A DNA stretch of 64,000 nucleotides. Source: Prevotella sp. E9-3 (lineage in GTDB: Bacteria > Bacteroidota > Bacteroidia > Bacteroidales > Bacteroidaceae). Positions 1 through 8,400 of this stretch are shown piece by piece. Every line of letters starts with the position of its first letter. Position 1 is the first letter of the stretch. The DNA lies in contig NZ_CP091786.1 of the NCBI RefSeq assembly GCF_022024015.1, forward strand, positions 3,348,001 to 3,412,000, written 5' to 3'. The translations under genes and the position numbers were made by a program. The notes below the pieces were generated by a model that saw only the letters and a program-made list of their open reading frames with translations, did not search any database and was not told the DNA's origin.

Positions 1-325
1 TTTTTGAGGGTGTTATTTGTTCGTGTCGCGCAGAAATATGCTGTGCTGCTTCTGTTATATATTTGTTTAGGCTGCGTAATCCTGGCGTTGAAGGGAATAT
101 GGCATACCAGTCTTCTCGTCCTGTCATAGTCTCCAATTCACGACATAGTGCATTCCTCAACGTTACTTCCAATACTGACAAGCTTGTGTATAATGATTCT
201 GACAACATCAAATTGCATTCATAATGCTTAATGGCACGAGCCTCGTCATTAGGATAGAGAGCAAAATATCGCTCCATTCGTTTCGTTGAGAAAACTTTTT
301 CAAAGAAATTCTTGTTTATTTCCAT
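1..325 (-). CDS. Abi-like (Abi_2-type) protein, partial, runs off left edge
   Basis: An open frame of 108 codons begins at ATG 325 and continues past base 1, so only the N-terminus is seen. The translation starts MEINKNFFEKVFSTKR and contains RMERYFALYPNDEARAIKHY, then LSVLEVTLRNAL. This is the pattern I know from N-termini of Abi-like proteins: a helical region of aromatic and acidic residues followed by E-x-x-LRNAL. Members of that family are linked to phage abortive infection, but the mechanism of this one is unknown. A stop lies in frame at 404-406, so the start is downstream of it. A -7 box at 426-433 on the same strand would give a leader of about 95 nt. The leader holds a 28-codon ORF (413 to 327) that ends just before the start. 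The C-terminal half cannot be judged. Confidence 0.6.
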   Translation of the reverse strand, partial: MEINKNFFEKVFSTKRMERYFALYPNDEARAIKHYECNLMLSESLYTSLSVLEVTLRNALCRELETMTGREDWYAIFPSTPGLRSLNKYITEAAQHISARHEQITPSK

Positions 326-425
326 AATTATTTGTAGCTTTGCAACGCAGTCCCGGTAGTTCCTCTCCCAGATATTAGATGCTGGTGATGAATCCGGGTT
401 TTTTTATATCCATAATTGGTTGCTG

Positions 426-433
426 CAAAAGTA
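426..433 (-). promoter_or_regulatory. -7 box TACTTTTG for the Abi-like gene
   Basis: On the minus strand TACTTTTG matches the Bacteroidota consensus TAnnTTTG. Transcription would start near 420, about 95 nt before the ATG at 325. Confidence 0.5.
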
Positions 434-632
434 CGAATATCTTTTTACTTTACGCTCTTTTTCCTACATCTTTTATTATTTAGTTCATCACCCATACGAT
501 ACTTGATGTCGTAGTTCTTCGACGAGCGAAGCGGCAGACCGAGCGAATGATGAAGTCGAGTTCCTTAGTATTTTGCAATAATATTAGATTATTCTGGTTT
601 ACCTTCCTCAACCTTCAATCCAAGATGGATGA
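434..632. other. intergenic stretch with no supported gene
   Basis: I see no convincing gene here. A short open piece on the minus strand (about 530 to 455) encodes the conserved-looking KNYDIKYRMGDEL before a stop. It may be a decayed gene end, but I cannot name it. Confidence 0.3.
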
Positions 633-716
633 TATTCCACCACCGAGAAACTCGGTTTCACCGGTCGCGAAGAAGGCATCTCTGCCTACGCCACCGTATT
701 GGTCACAGCAGAATAA
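633..716 (+). pseudogene. ispF: 3' remnant of ispF (MECDP synthase)
   Basis: The frame from 636 to the TAA at 714 reads STTEKLGFTGREEGISAYAT followed by a few more residues and the stop. This is the highly characteristic C-terminus of IspF (2-C-methyl-D-erythritol 2,4-cyclodiphosphate synthase, MEP isoprenoid pathway), where TTEKLGFTGR carries conserved substrate and active-site residues. A TGA in the same frame at 630-632 and the lack of any upstream IspF sequence show that only about 27 codons survive. It is a dead fragment, presumably left by a rearrangement. A functional copy must lie elsewhere if the MEP pathway is intact; dxs, its first enzyme, is present in this window at 61.6 kb. Confidence 0.8.
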
Positions 717-744
717 GCCCGAGATCTTCATTCTATCTTGTTTT

Positions 745-775
745 TTTGTTTATTCGGAAACTATTCTTAATTTTG
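745..775 (+). promoter_or_regulatory. promoter of the antitoxin gene (copy 1 of a duplicated promoter)
   Basis: TTTG at 745-748 and TAATTTTG at 768-775 are separated by 19 bp, a textbook Bacteroidota -33/-7 pair. The sequence around it (about 738-776) is repeated almost exactly at 1127-1165. Confidence 0.75.
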
Positions 776-795
776 CAGCAGATAATAATGCGACT

Positions 796-1041
796 ATGAC
801 TGCGACACAAATGCTTGCCGAGATTCTTCGCAATATGAGCATTATTGCTGAAGATGAGAACCTGCTGAAACGAGCAGCCAAATACCTGCGCAAATTGGCG
901 ACAGAGAAGGAAGATTCCTCTTTGATGACGAAAGAAGAATTCTTCGCAAAGATTGAGCGTGCAGAGAAGGATATTGCAGATGGTAAAGGCACCACCTTTA
1001 CGAACAAAGATGACATGAACGCTTGGTTAAACTCACTCTGA
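796..1041 (+). CDS. type II antitoxin-like small protein
   Basis: This is an 81-aa protein starting MTATQMLAEILRNM. The ATG at 796 was chosen because it sits about 20 bases after the -7 box at 768-775; the upstream part of the frame is unrelated (it overlaps the ispF scrap). The first half is helical and the second half has TKEEFFAKIERAEKDIADGK and ends NAWLNSL. I associate this arrangement with Bacteroidota antitoxins that precede RelE/ParE-type toxins. The family assignment is from memory. The stop codon overlaps the ATG of the next frame (TGATG at 1039-1043), the usual coupling in toxin-antitoxin operons. The partner toxin is broken, so this may be an orphan antitoxin. Confidence 0.6.
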   Translation: MTATQMLAEILRNMSIIAEDENLLKRAAKYLRKLATEKEDSSLMTKEEFFAKIERAEKDIADGKGTTFTNKDDMNAWLNSL

Positions 1042-1130
1042 TGAAATACGCCATTACCTATGCTCCTGAAGCAAAAGAGGGACTTGCCAGAGAGTGTAAT
1101 CCATTCCATGGCTTCATTCAAACGCTCATC
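1041..1130 (+). pseudogene. truncated RelE/ParE-type toxin start
   Basis: The frame opens at an ATG overlapping the antitoxin stop and reads MKYAITYAPEAKEGLAR. This fits the first strand and helix of RelE/ParE-fold toxins, which typically begin MKY.v.ys.eA...L. Homology stops after about 17 codons. The sequence then turns into a second copy of the upstream promoter region, still in the same open frame, which runs on into the small ORF ending at 1322. No catalytic C-terminus (Arg/Lys/Tyr/His of RelE) is present, so the toxin should be inactive. The end coordinate is approximate. Confidence 0.6.
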
Positions 1131-1133
1131 TTT

Positions 1134-1164
1134 TTTGTTTATTCGAAAACTATTCTTAATTTTG
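1134..1164 (+). promoter_or_regulatory. second, duplicated -33/-7 promoter
   Basis: TTTG at 1134-1137 and TAATTTTG at 1157-1164 with a 19-bp spacer repeat the promoter at 745-775 nearly base for base. It lies inside the broken toxin frame and would drive the small ORF at 1191. Confidence 0.7.
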
Positions 1165-1190
1165 CAATTGAAATCAAATGGATTACCTTT

Positions 1191-1322
1191 ATGAGTATTA
1201 AAAAGATTACACACGAAGAGGCTTTACGTCGATGGAATCATTCGTTGGAGATCAAACGCGAATGGGAACGTAGAGTAGCTGAGCGCTGGGCTAATGAAGA
1301 CCAGCAGAAGAGTGTATCTTAG
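1191..1322 (+). CDS. small charged protein, unknown
   Basis: This is a 43-codon ORF beginning MSIKKITHEEALRRW, about 27 bases after a good -7 box. It is highly charged and probably one long amphipathic helix rich in Arg, Glu and Trp. I do not recognise the family. A start at 1178 in another frame gives only seven codons. Its dedicated promoter argues that it is expressed. The same frame is open upstream through the toxin remnant, so a 93-residue fusion product from 1041 is also possible. Confidence 0.45.
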   Translation: MSIKKITHEEALRRWNHSLEIKREWERRVAERWANEDQQKSVS

Positions 1323-1391
1323 CAGCAACAAGCTTACCCTGTTTCCCAGTGATCTTCTTAGCAAAACAGTATTTGTTTCTACTTTCAAGTT

Positions 1392-1532
1392 ATGATATTT
1401 CTCAACCAGTTCCACAAAGAAGCAACAGAGCGCAAGATGCGGAAAATAGCAGCATCGCAGCAATCGCCGATAAGCTCGAGCGAATTTGCGCAGTACATGA
1501 AGCGCAACTTGGAGATTGCTAATCAGATGTAA
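1392..1532 (+). CDS. small basic protein, unknown
   Basis: This 46-codon ORF (MIFLNQFHKEATERKMRK...) ends NLEIANQM. It is basic and predicted helical, with no signal peptide or membrane segment. It lies 69 bp after the preceding small ORF and just before a hairpin at 1569-1599, which is compatible with a co-transcribed pair. I cannot assign a family, and it could be a remnant. Confidence 0.35.
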   Translation: MIFLNQFHKEATERKMRKIAASQQSPISSSEFAQYMKRNLEIANQM

Positions 1533-1568
1533 GCCAGTGTTTTTGAAGACAGACCATCATAAATGAAT

Positions 1569-1599
1569 TAAAGCCGTAGGTACTCGACCAACGGCTTTA
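1569..1599 (+). terminator. hairpin after the small-ORF pair
   Basis: A perfect 9-bp stem (TAAAGCCGT / ACGGCTTTA) with a 13-nt loop lies 37 bp after the stop at 1532. The T-tract is weak, so termination is probable rather than certain. Confidence 0.45.
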
Positions 1600-1712
1600 T
1601 AAATCGACGGTTGCGGAGCTTGATGTTATCGCGCCTATATGCCGCTCGGCTTGGTTAGCCAAGACGCTTGCCGAAGCAAGAACTCTCATCCAAGTGCAAA
1701 TTTAGGAACTTT

Positions 1713-1760
1713 TCCTGAAAGTTCCAAATCTTGGAGAAACTTTTTATTCTTCTACTTTTG
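1713..1760 (+). promoter_or_regulatory. orphan promoter overlapping a palindrome
   Basis: TTG at 1731-1733 and TACTTTTG at 1753-1760 are 19 bp apart on the plus strand. The -33 region lies in CCAAATCTTGG, and a further inverted repeat (GGAACTTT / AAAGTTCC) lies just upstream. The stretch 1723-1750 resembles the site at 2271-2300 upstream of the DUF2442-HTH gene. No gene follows on this strand, so the function is unclear. Confidence 0.4.
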
Positions 1761-1837
1761 TTATGCAATAGGGTGAAATAGGTACCAGTCCCTTGATGGC
1801 TCCGTCAGGCCTTAGAGCTGATAGACGATGCGGTCAA

Positions 1838-2239
1838 TTATACCGCTATCAATTCCTGGCCTATTTCGCGTACTGTATCAAGAATCATCGTGACCCTTGC
1901 TTCACTAGCCTTCTTCTTACCACTGATATACTGCGCCATTAGACTCTGAGAAATTCCCAAACGGCGTGCAATAGCAGAGACATTCAACTCTGGGTGAGCC
2001 ATAAAGACTTTGTAGAGTTGCGTCGTCTCCCGCTTATCAAAGAACCCTTCAAAACTCAAGTCTTCATCGATGTCCTCCCAATGCAGTCCGTACTCATCAG
2101 CTTCATAATTTGCACGTTGTTCTTTGGTTGCATATCTTAGACGAGGATAGTCATTAAACTTTTCGCATGCCTCACGTCCGTCAGCAGCCCTAATCCAAAC
2201 CGCATCGTCAGTCAGCCAAATCTTCTCAATCTTCTCCAT
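1838..2239 (-). CDS. DUF2442 / HTH (XRE-like) regulator, orphan antitoxin-like
   Basis: The 133-aa protein has two parts. Residues about 5-70 match the DUF2442 pattern (IWLTDDAVWIRAADGRE, DYPRLR.A, GLHWEDIDEDLSF.G). Residues about 80-130 form a Cro/CI-type helix-turn-helix (NVSAIARRLGISQSLMAQYI, then SGKKKAS). I chose the ATG at 2239; a TTG nine bases upstream is possible but would sit inside the -7 box at 2246-2253. DUF2442 proteins are usually paired with a DUF4160 partner in toxin-antitoxin-like modules; no partner is seen here. A perfect palindrome at 2271-2285 overlaps the expected -33 position, suggesting autoregulation (inference). Confidence 0.75.
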   Translation of the reverse strand: MEKIEKIWLTDDAVWIRAADGREACEKFNDYPRLRYATKEQRANYEADEYGLHWEDIDEDLSFEGFFDKRETTQLYKVFMAHPELNVSAIARRLGISQSLMAQYISGKKKASEARVTMILDTVREIGQELIAV

Positions 2240-2245
2240 ATTCCG

Positions 2246-2285
2246 CAAAGATAGGTAATTATTTTATTACCTCCAAATTTTGGAG
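2246..2285 (-). promoter_or_regulatory. promoter and palindromic operator-like site of the DUF2442-HTH gene
   Basis: TATCTTTG on the minus strand (2246-2253) is the -7 box. A perfect 15-bp palindrome, CTCCAAATTTTGGAG (7-bp arms around one base), occupies 2271-2285, where the -33 element should be. A bound HTH dimer there would block transcription. Confidence 0.6.
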
Positions 2286-2339
2286 CGACTTTTTTATTCA
2301 TCCTTCTTCCATCAGCCCTCATTTATCTTCCATCAGACT

Positions 2340-2492
2340 TCAGATGCCACTCATCTGCCCCGCGCATCTTGTCCTGTCAAAATGATCAAGAGAACCGTAC
2401 CCATGATTATACTGAAGGAAATCCTTGCTCAGCTTCACCCCCACTTCGCGAGAGTTTTCTATGATGCTGTATAGTTTTTCAAGTTTGGTCAT
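2340..2492 (-). pseudogene. truncated third gene of the helicase-methyltransferase operon
   Basis: A 50-codon frame starts at ATG 2492, only 10 bp after the methyltransferase stop at 2503. It begins MTKLEKLYSIIENSREVGV and ends abruptly after a low-homology tail. The N-terminus looks like that of a longer coiled, conserved protein that I have a faint memory of seeing next to such methyltransferases; I cannot name it. The frame is shorter than I would expect and its second half does not look conserved. I therefore call it truncated or decayed, but a genuine 50-aa protein cannot be excluded. Confidence 0.45.
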
Positions 2493-2502
2493 AATATAGT
2501 AG

Positions 2503-5433
2503 TTATTCGTCAGAATTTCTGTATCTTATATCATAATTAATGATGTATTCAATTTCATTATCTGTCAAACCGTATTTCTTGCCTATAAACTTATCAATTT
2601 TATCAATACAGGATTTTGATTTTCGAGCATAAAAACATCTCAGTCCTGATTTCATGGTTTTACTATTCTTTTGTAAATCTTTTAAATATGAGTCATATAA
2701 ATTACCTATTTCTTCCAAATCCCTATCTGTATAAGACTGATACGGGATTGGAAACATTGCCAATTCTGATGTCCTTAAATTATGCCAGTCAGAATGTATA
2801 AGCCAGAACCAATAGAATAGATTACTAGATAAGCTTGCGCCAACAAGGTTAGCGTATTTTTGGGGAACACTTATGTTTCCTTCAGCAGCAGAATGAGTAG
2901 GTTCTTTCATTATGACTTTATAATACCTGCCACCTGCTTTCCTGTAATAAATTGGAGTACTATTCTTGTAATATAGTCCACTCAATTCAGTCTTAACCAA
3001 ATGAAGCTTTTCTAATATATTAAGTTCAATACTATCTCCAACTTTGGGTATTCTACCGTTACGAACATATTTCAACACATTAATAAATTTCAAATTTCCA
3101 AGCAAAACCCAAAGAGATTCATCGGAATACCTTTTATTAATAGGTGTTGACATTAATTGTCTACATGTAGTTCCTGTTTTTCTAAATCCAATGATTGAGA
3201 CTTGTTGTTCGGCACTCTCAAAAATACGTTTGGGTCGATCACCATAGGAGCTTACACATATTTCCTTACAATTATCTATTAACAATTTGTGTAACCCAGA
3301 CATCGCATCAGACGCAGTTATGCTTAATGGAACAATAAACATTGACACACCATGTATCTTTATTGACTGATATCCAAAATCAATAAAGATGCTGAACGTA
3401 TCAGTAGAGCCTTTCTGCTTGCCAGCAATAGTCTTTGCAGAATTATAAATCTTTTTAAAAGCACTTTTTTCATATAAAGTAGTTTTGGCACCATAGGGGG
3501 GATTACCTATCGTTATATCAAAACCACCCTGTGAGAAAACATCGTAAAACCATGTATGCCATAGGAAGAACTGACTATTTCCATCTAAATTCAAGTCTAT
3601 TGTGCTTAAATCTATATGTTGTTCTTTCATTTGCTTTTTTACATTATCAATAATGGCTCGTTTGAGCGATACTTTTGCATTATGGTTTGTGCAATCATAA
3701 TATTGATGTATCATTTTTCGCAATTCTTGCCTATAAAAATCAAGCATATTATCAAATATTAGCAATGAATCTGTCTTATTCCATTTTGACGCAGTCATTG
3801 CAGATAGGTCAACACCCTTGTACTGCTCCAACAGCGAGTTACCCTGCATAATCTTGAAGTCGAGGTTGGGCAGAGCTTGTGGCGTTTCTTCGTCAACAAT
3901 GAGAGAGAGCCAGAAGCGGAGGCGGGCGATGTCAACAGCACCACGCTCGATATCAACTCCATAAATGTTTTGCTGAATGATATGCTTCTTGATTTCTGCT
4001 GCTTTGCTTTGTGTAATTCCTTCAAGGGCTGTACGGCAAAGGAAGAGTTCTTTCAGCAAGCCCATTGGGAATGCTCCAGAGCCAATAGCAGGGTCGCATA
4101 TCTTGACATTCTTCAGAGCCTCATCCACTTGCTGACGGAATTTGTCGTTAGTTCCAAGAGCTTTGACATCATGAGTGGTTACAAACTGACGAAGAGCCTC
4201 CTTCGTTGCCTCATCTTCTATGTTTGTCTGAAGATAGGCTATCAAAGACTCACGGCACATATAACTTACAATCTCCTTAGGCGTATAGAATGCACCTTTA
4301 TCTTTGTTGTCTTCGAGCAGGTTCTCAAAGATTCTGCCAAGCATCTCTGGGTCAACGCCTACTTCAGCATCATCAGGATCGTTCTCATCAATGGTAAAGT
4401 TGTAACTACTGAAGAAGTCCAACATCTGCTTCATATACTTGCCTGGAAGAGGAAAGTTGGTTTCATCTTGGACATCGCGCTCGAAGAGGCCACCATTAAG
4501 ATAGGGTGTACGATATTGTGGAAGTTGTTTTTCATCCTCGCTATTGAGATCGTTGAAAAGCGCCTCTAAAACGTTATCGATAAAGTGGTCTTTATCTGCT
4601 GTCTGAGCAAAGAGGTTCTGTATGAACTCCGCATCACCCGTACCCCATTCTGCACCAGCAGGCACACCCAGCCAGCCTTTCTTCTGAAGGAACTGGAGGA
4701 ATACAAGTCGTCCCATCAGTTTCTTTACATAGTCACGAATCGCTTTCTCTTGATTGTCAAACTTGGCAAACTGCTGCATGATATACGCATTAGGCTTTCC
4801 TTCTTGACGTTCTTCCCACTTGTTGGCAACCTTCACCATCCGCTTACCAGTAATAAAGAAGATGATATCTTCGTACTGCTGCTTATAACCCTTGAAGAAC
4901 ATATCGCTGACAGCATCTACAGAGAAGGCTTTGGTCAAATCCTTCAACGTAAGACTACTGTCGCGCAGTTTCTCAAACTGCTGAATGGCGGTGCGGCTAC
5001 GATGCCCCTCACCAAGCAAATAAGTGAAGCGTTTGGCATCGGTGGATTCTTTCTGGTAGCTGCCATCATCGGCAAACGTCCAGGCTTCACTAACGTAAGA
5101 GAATCGAAGCACACTCTCGTTCTTGCGATAGCAGAACATAAAGGCTCCAGCATTGCCATTGTTTCGCCAATCAGTCAGCAACATATCGCGGATACCTCTT
5201 CGATTGCGTTCAATATCTACGCTATCAGAAAGTTCGACTTCGTAGATGCTGATAGTCTGGTTGTCGCTCAATGTGATGGTACCCAGCCAAAGTGCCTGTT
5301 TGGCAAACTGACTACTGGTAAGAATCGTTGATGGCGTATTCCAGAATTTTATCTTATTGCCAAAAATGTCATGTAACAGCAATTGCCAGTTCTGACGATT
5401 GTATCTCGATTCGATGACTTCTTTATAGTTCAT
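2503..5433 (-). CDS. Eco57I-like DNA adenine methyltransferase with specificity domain
   Basis: This 976-aa protein contains the N6-adenine methyltransferase motifs of the type IIG/Eco57I class. AFYTPKEIV is near residue 380, the SAM-binding motif DPAIGSGAFPMG near 447, and the catalytic IGNPPYG near 643. The N-terminal third (ISIYEVELSD, then ERNRRGIRDML) resembles the N-termini of large bacterial methyltransferases of defence systems. The C-terminal third (after about residue 720) is likely the target-recognition domain, ending in the helical YGLTDNEIEYII typical of Eco57I-type enzymes. No nuclease motif is obvious; the nuclease is probably supplied by the upstream PLD-helicase, which ends 6 bp before this start. 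It probably methylates the host recognition site and specifies the target. The methyltransferase activity is well supported; the type of system is inferred. Confidence 0.85.
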   Translation of the reverse strand: MNYKEVIESRYNRQNWQLLLHDIFGNKIKFWNTPSTILTSSQFAKQALWLGTITLSDNQTISIYEVELSDSVDIERNRRGIRDMLLTDWRNNGNAGAFMFCYRKNESVLRFSYVSEAWTFADDGSYQKESTDAKRFTYLLGEGHRSRTAIQQFEKLRDSSLTLKDLTKAFSVDAVSDMFFKGYKQQYEDIIFFITGKRMVKVANKWEERQEGKPNAYIMQQFAKFDNQEKAIRDYVKKLMGRLVFLQFLQKKGWLGVPAGAEWGTGDAEFIQNLFAQTADKDHFIDNVLEALFNDLNSEDEKQLPQYRTPYLNGGLFERDVQDETNFPLPGKYMKQMLDFFSSYNFTIDENDPDDAEVGVDPEMLGRIFENLLEDNKDKGAFYTPKEIVSYMCRESLIAYLQTNIEDEATKEALRQFVTTHDVKALGTNDKFRQQVDEALKNVKICDPAIGSGAFPMGLLKELFLCRTALEGITQSKAAEIKKHIIQQNIYGVDIERGAVDIARLRFWLSLIVDEETPQALPNLDFKIMQGNSLLEQYKGVDLSAMTASKWNKTDSLLIFDNMLDFYRQELRKMIHQYYDCTNHNAKVSLKRAIIDNVKKQMKEQHIDLSTIDLNLDGNSQFFLWHTWFYDVFSQGGFDITIGNPPYGAKTTLYEKSAFKKIYNSAKTIAGKQKGSTDTFSIFIDFGYQSIKIHGVSMFIVPLSITASDAMSGLHKLLIDNCKEICVSSYGDRPKRIFESAEQQVSIIGFRKTGTTCRQLMSTPINKRYSDESLWVLLGNLKFINVLKYVRNGRIPKVGDSIELNILEKLHLVKTELSGLYYKNSTPIYYRKAGGRYYKVIMKEPTHSAAEGNISVPQKYANLVGASLSSNLFYWFWLIHSDWHNLRTSELAMFPIPYQSYTDRDLEEIGNLYDSYLKDLQKNSKTMKSGLRCFYARKSKSCIDKIDKFIGKKYGLTDNEIEYIINYDIRYRNSDE

Positions 5434-5439
5434 AGGACA

Positions 5440-8400
5440 TTAGTCTTTAAAAGATTCTGATAGTATGATGACAGCAGCCGATTCCTCTTCTGCATGCTGA
5501 CTCTCGCGATAATAGGTATTGTATTTGTTGGCCATGTCGAGCACTTGTTTTAGCGCATCCTCAAAGGTCAGTTTCGCTTTGCTACCACCTTGACGCTGCA
5601 AGTCCTTCTGAATACGTTGCAAGCGCTTGGCAATATAGGTGATGGTGCCTCTTTCAGTCAACTCTTTCAGTTGAATAATCTTCAGGCGAGTGTCGCCATC
5701 ATCTATATGGGGCAGCATGCTGTTTAGCAGGCTGACAGCCGTCGTAACCTGAGCACCAAGATTGCTACGTTGGCTTTGATTCGATTCTTCCTCGTGCAGT
5801 TCCTGTTCCTTGGTTTTATTGAATTTCTTCAGGGCTTTGTCAACATGCTCATGATGTTGTGGGATACGAGGAACGGCTTTCTCTTCCGGTTTGGCCTTGA
5901 AATAGTTGAGTGCATCGAGCACAGACAACTCTCGTGTCTGCTGGTCGTTCACCAGATAGAACAGTTTGCGGAAGTTTGTTTTGAGGAATACCAATGAGTC
6001 ACCTGACAAAGTTACCCCTTCTAACTCGCGAGGTTCACGGCCTGTACGACTGCGAAGCGACAACCTTTCAATGCGCTTATACTCTTTGCGATTCTGCTGA
6101 TAGAGTGCTCGCAATTCTTCATAGAAAGGCAGTTCCAAGTTGCGATCTTCCTGTTCGCGCTTGATGCTTTCCTTGAAAAGCTTATCAAGGTCGCGATCAA
6201 TAATCTCTTCTGTAGAATATATCTGATTGTCTTCACCAAACGTAGTGTGGAATGTCTGAATCTTACTCAACGCTATCTGATTGAGTTTGATTTCTTTATT
6301 ACCCTGACGCGATGGGTAGAATACGTAGTTATAGATGATGCCTGCCGTAGAACCGATACGATTCACACGACCTATGCGCTGCATCAGTCGTGTAGCGTTC
6401 CAAGGCGTGTCATAGTTGATGATGATGTTTGAGCGATGTAGGTTGACACCTTCCGCCAACACATCTGTTGTCAGGATAATGTTATAGTCATTCTTCTTCT
6501 GTTTCCAGTTGGCATCAAAGTTCTCGCGGATGGTCTTGAACAGCTGGCTGCGGTTCTGTGAGGAAATCACCAATACGTCTGGGCGATTAATGCGGCGCTG
6601 CAGATATTCAACGGTATCAACGGATTCTGAGAACACCACAATCTTTCCTTCTGGGTTACGTTCCTTCTTGAATAGCTCATGCTTCAGCAAGTCTTCGAAC
6701 TTGGCAAACTTCGAGTCGTCATCGTCATCGATATATTCCCACTCCAGCCACATATCGTCAAGCAACGCTTGGTCGTGTCTCAGTTGCTCGATATAATCCT
6801 CATCGAAGTCTTTTCTCTGGAAGGAGGCATTCTTGGGATTCACCTCTGCCTTCTCGTTCATCTTCTGCTCAATCTCCTCCTCGCTGTAGCCAGCCTCTAT
6901 CAGCGCATTGATGTCCAAGTCGGGGGCAATGAATATCTTATCATTCTCCCACATGTCTATCATGTTTTCGTTGGCCTGACGGAAGGCTTTCAGCGATTTG
7001 CAGAAGGCATAGAAACTGCTTTCCAAACGCTTTACCAAGCCGTTTTTGCGGATGCCTGCCAAACTGCGGCTGATAACCTCCGCATTGTCGTAGAGTCCTG
7101 GGGCAGCATCGGGTTTCAGATAGGCGATGGCTTGATAACGGGCGTAGGTCAGTTCCTTGTCAAGAATGTGCATCGCCTTTTCAAAGAGGTTGGCCAAGTG
7201 GTCGTTCAATTCATATTCCTTCTTGATGGGCTTGTCAACTTTGGGGAATCCGTTCACATCTTTATTATATCGCGCGATGTTCTCGATGTCGGTTCTTGTA
7301 CGGCGAACGGTCAGAGGCTTTATGACCCTATCGCGCACTTTCTCGGCCAGTTTCTTAAACTCTTTCAGGTCGAAGTTCTCCTGCTTGCGGAACTTACGGA
7401 ACTCCACCACCAAAGGTGAGAAGAAGGCTGTGAGATTGGGCACGCCATCAATCGTGCAATGACGCGGATCTTGGAACATCAGTATCTGGTAGTAGATATC
7501 CGCTGGTGTATTATTCATTGGTGTTGCTGAAATCAGCATCACCTTTTTCTTATAGCCCGGAATATAGCCTGTTTCAAGGCGAGGCATCTTGCAGATTTCC
7601 TGCAACTGATTGAAAGCGCCTGTGGTATGATTGCGGAACTTATGGGCCTCGTCAACCAGAACCAAGTCGTATTCGTCAGCATTCCAGTAATCGTAGTTGT
7701 CTTCGTCAAGCACTTTTGCGAGACTGCCGTTGCTTACAAAACGGGTATATTTATCGATTCCGAAATCCTTAAACGTAGTCTTCCAGTTCTGTTCAACGGC
7801 TGGCGGATAAACTACGAGGATTTTGGTGTGCTCCAGGCCGTTCTCTATCAAGAACTTCTTGGCAATCATCGTCGCAATCACCGTCTTGCCAAGACCTACT
7901 ACATCAGCCAGGAAGAAACCATCGTAACGCATCAGCTTCTGATAGCCTTCTATTACGGCATCTGCCTGATAGTCAAACTTGCTATAGCCTTCAGGCATAT
8001 CGAAAGGATCATCTTGGTCAATGGCCAGCACGCGGTCGCTGAAGTATTCCATCAGCATTTTAATGTATAACTCGTAAGGGGTGACATCGCCTTTCAAATA
8101 GGTCTTGTCGAGTGTGGCTTGATAGTCCTCTGCATTGATGGGTACATTCTTGGCCTCTTCCCACAAAAGTTCAAACTCGTTCTTGGCAAATGCGACATCC
8201 TCATATTGAGTCAGTTTTACATTAAACTCATATTGCTTGTCATCACCAAGTCCAAGACCATTGCCGCTAAGATTGCTACTACCAGTAATCGCAGCACCAA
8301 AAGTGTGTTGATTGAAATTATCTGGATAGAGAATATAAAATTTAGCATGAATCTTCTTTGACGGATGTGCACGAAGTTCTAATTTGCCGTCTATCAAGTC

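Noticed and set aside
455..530. Minus-strand fragment encoding KNYDIKYRMGDEL
   Set aside because: It looks conserved, but I cannot identify a family and the frame is too short on both sides to call a gene.
2280..2474. 64-codon rightward ORF
   Set aside because: It starts in the regulator's operator and lies opposite the truncated third gene of the defence operon; its composition is not protein-like.
3877..5331. Two rightward ORFs (230 and 248 codons) opposite the methyltransferase
   Set aside because: They are antisense shadows; the methyltransferase motifs on the minus strand are unambiguous.
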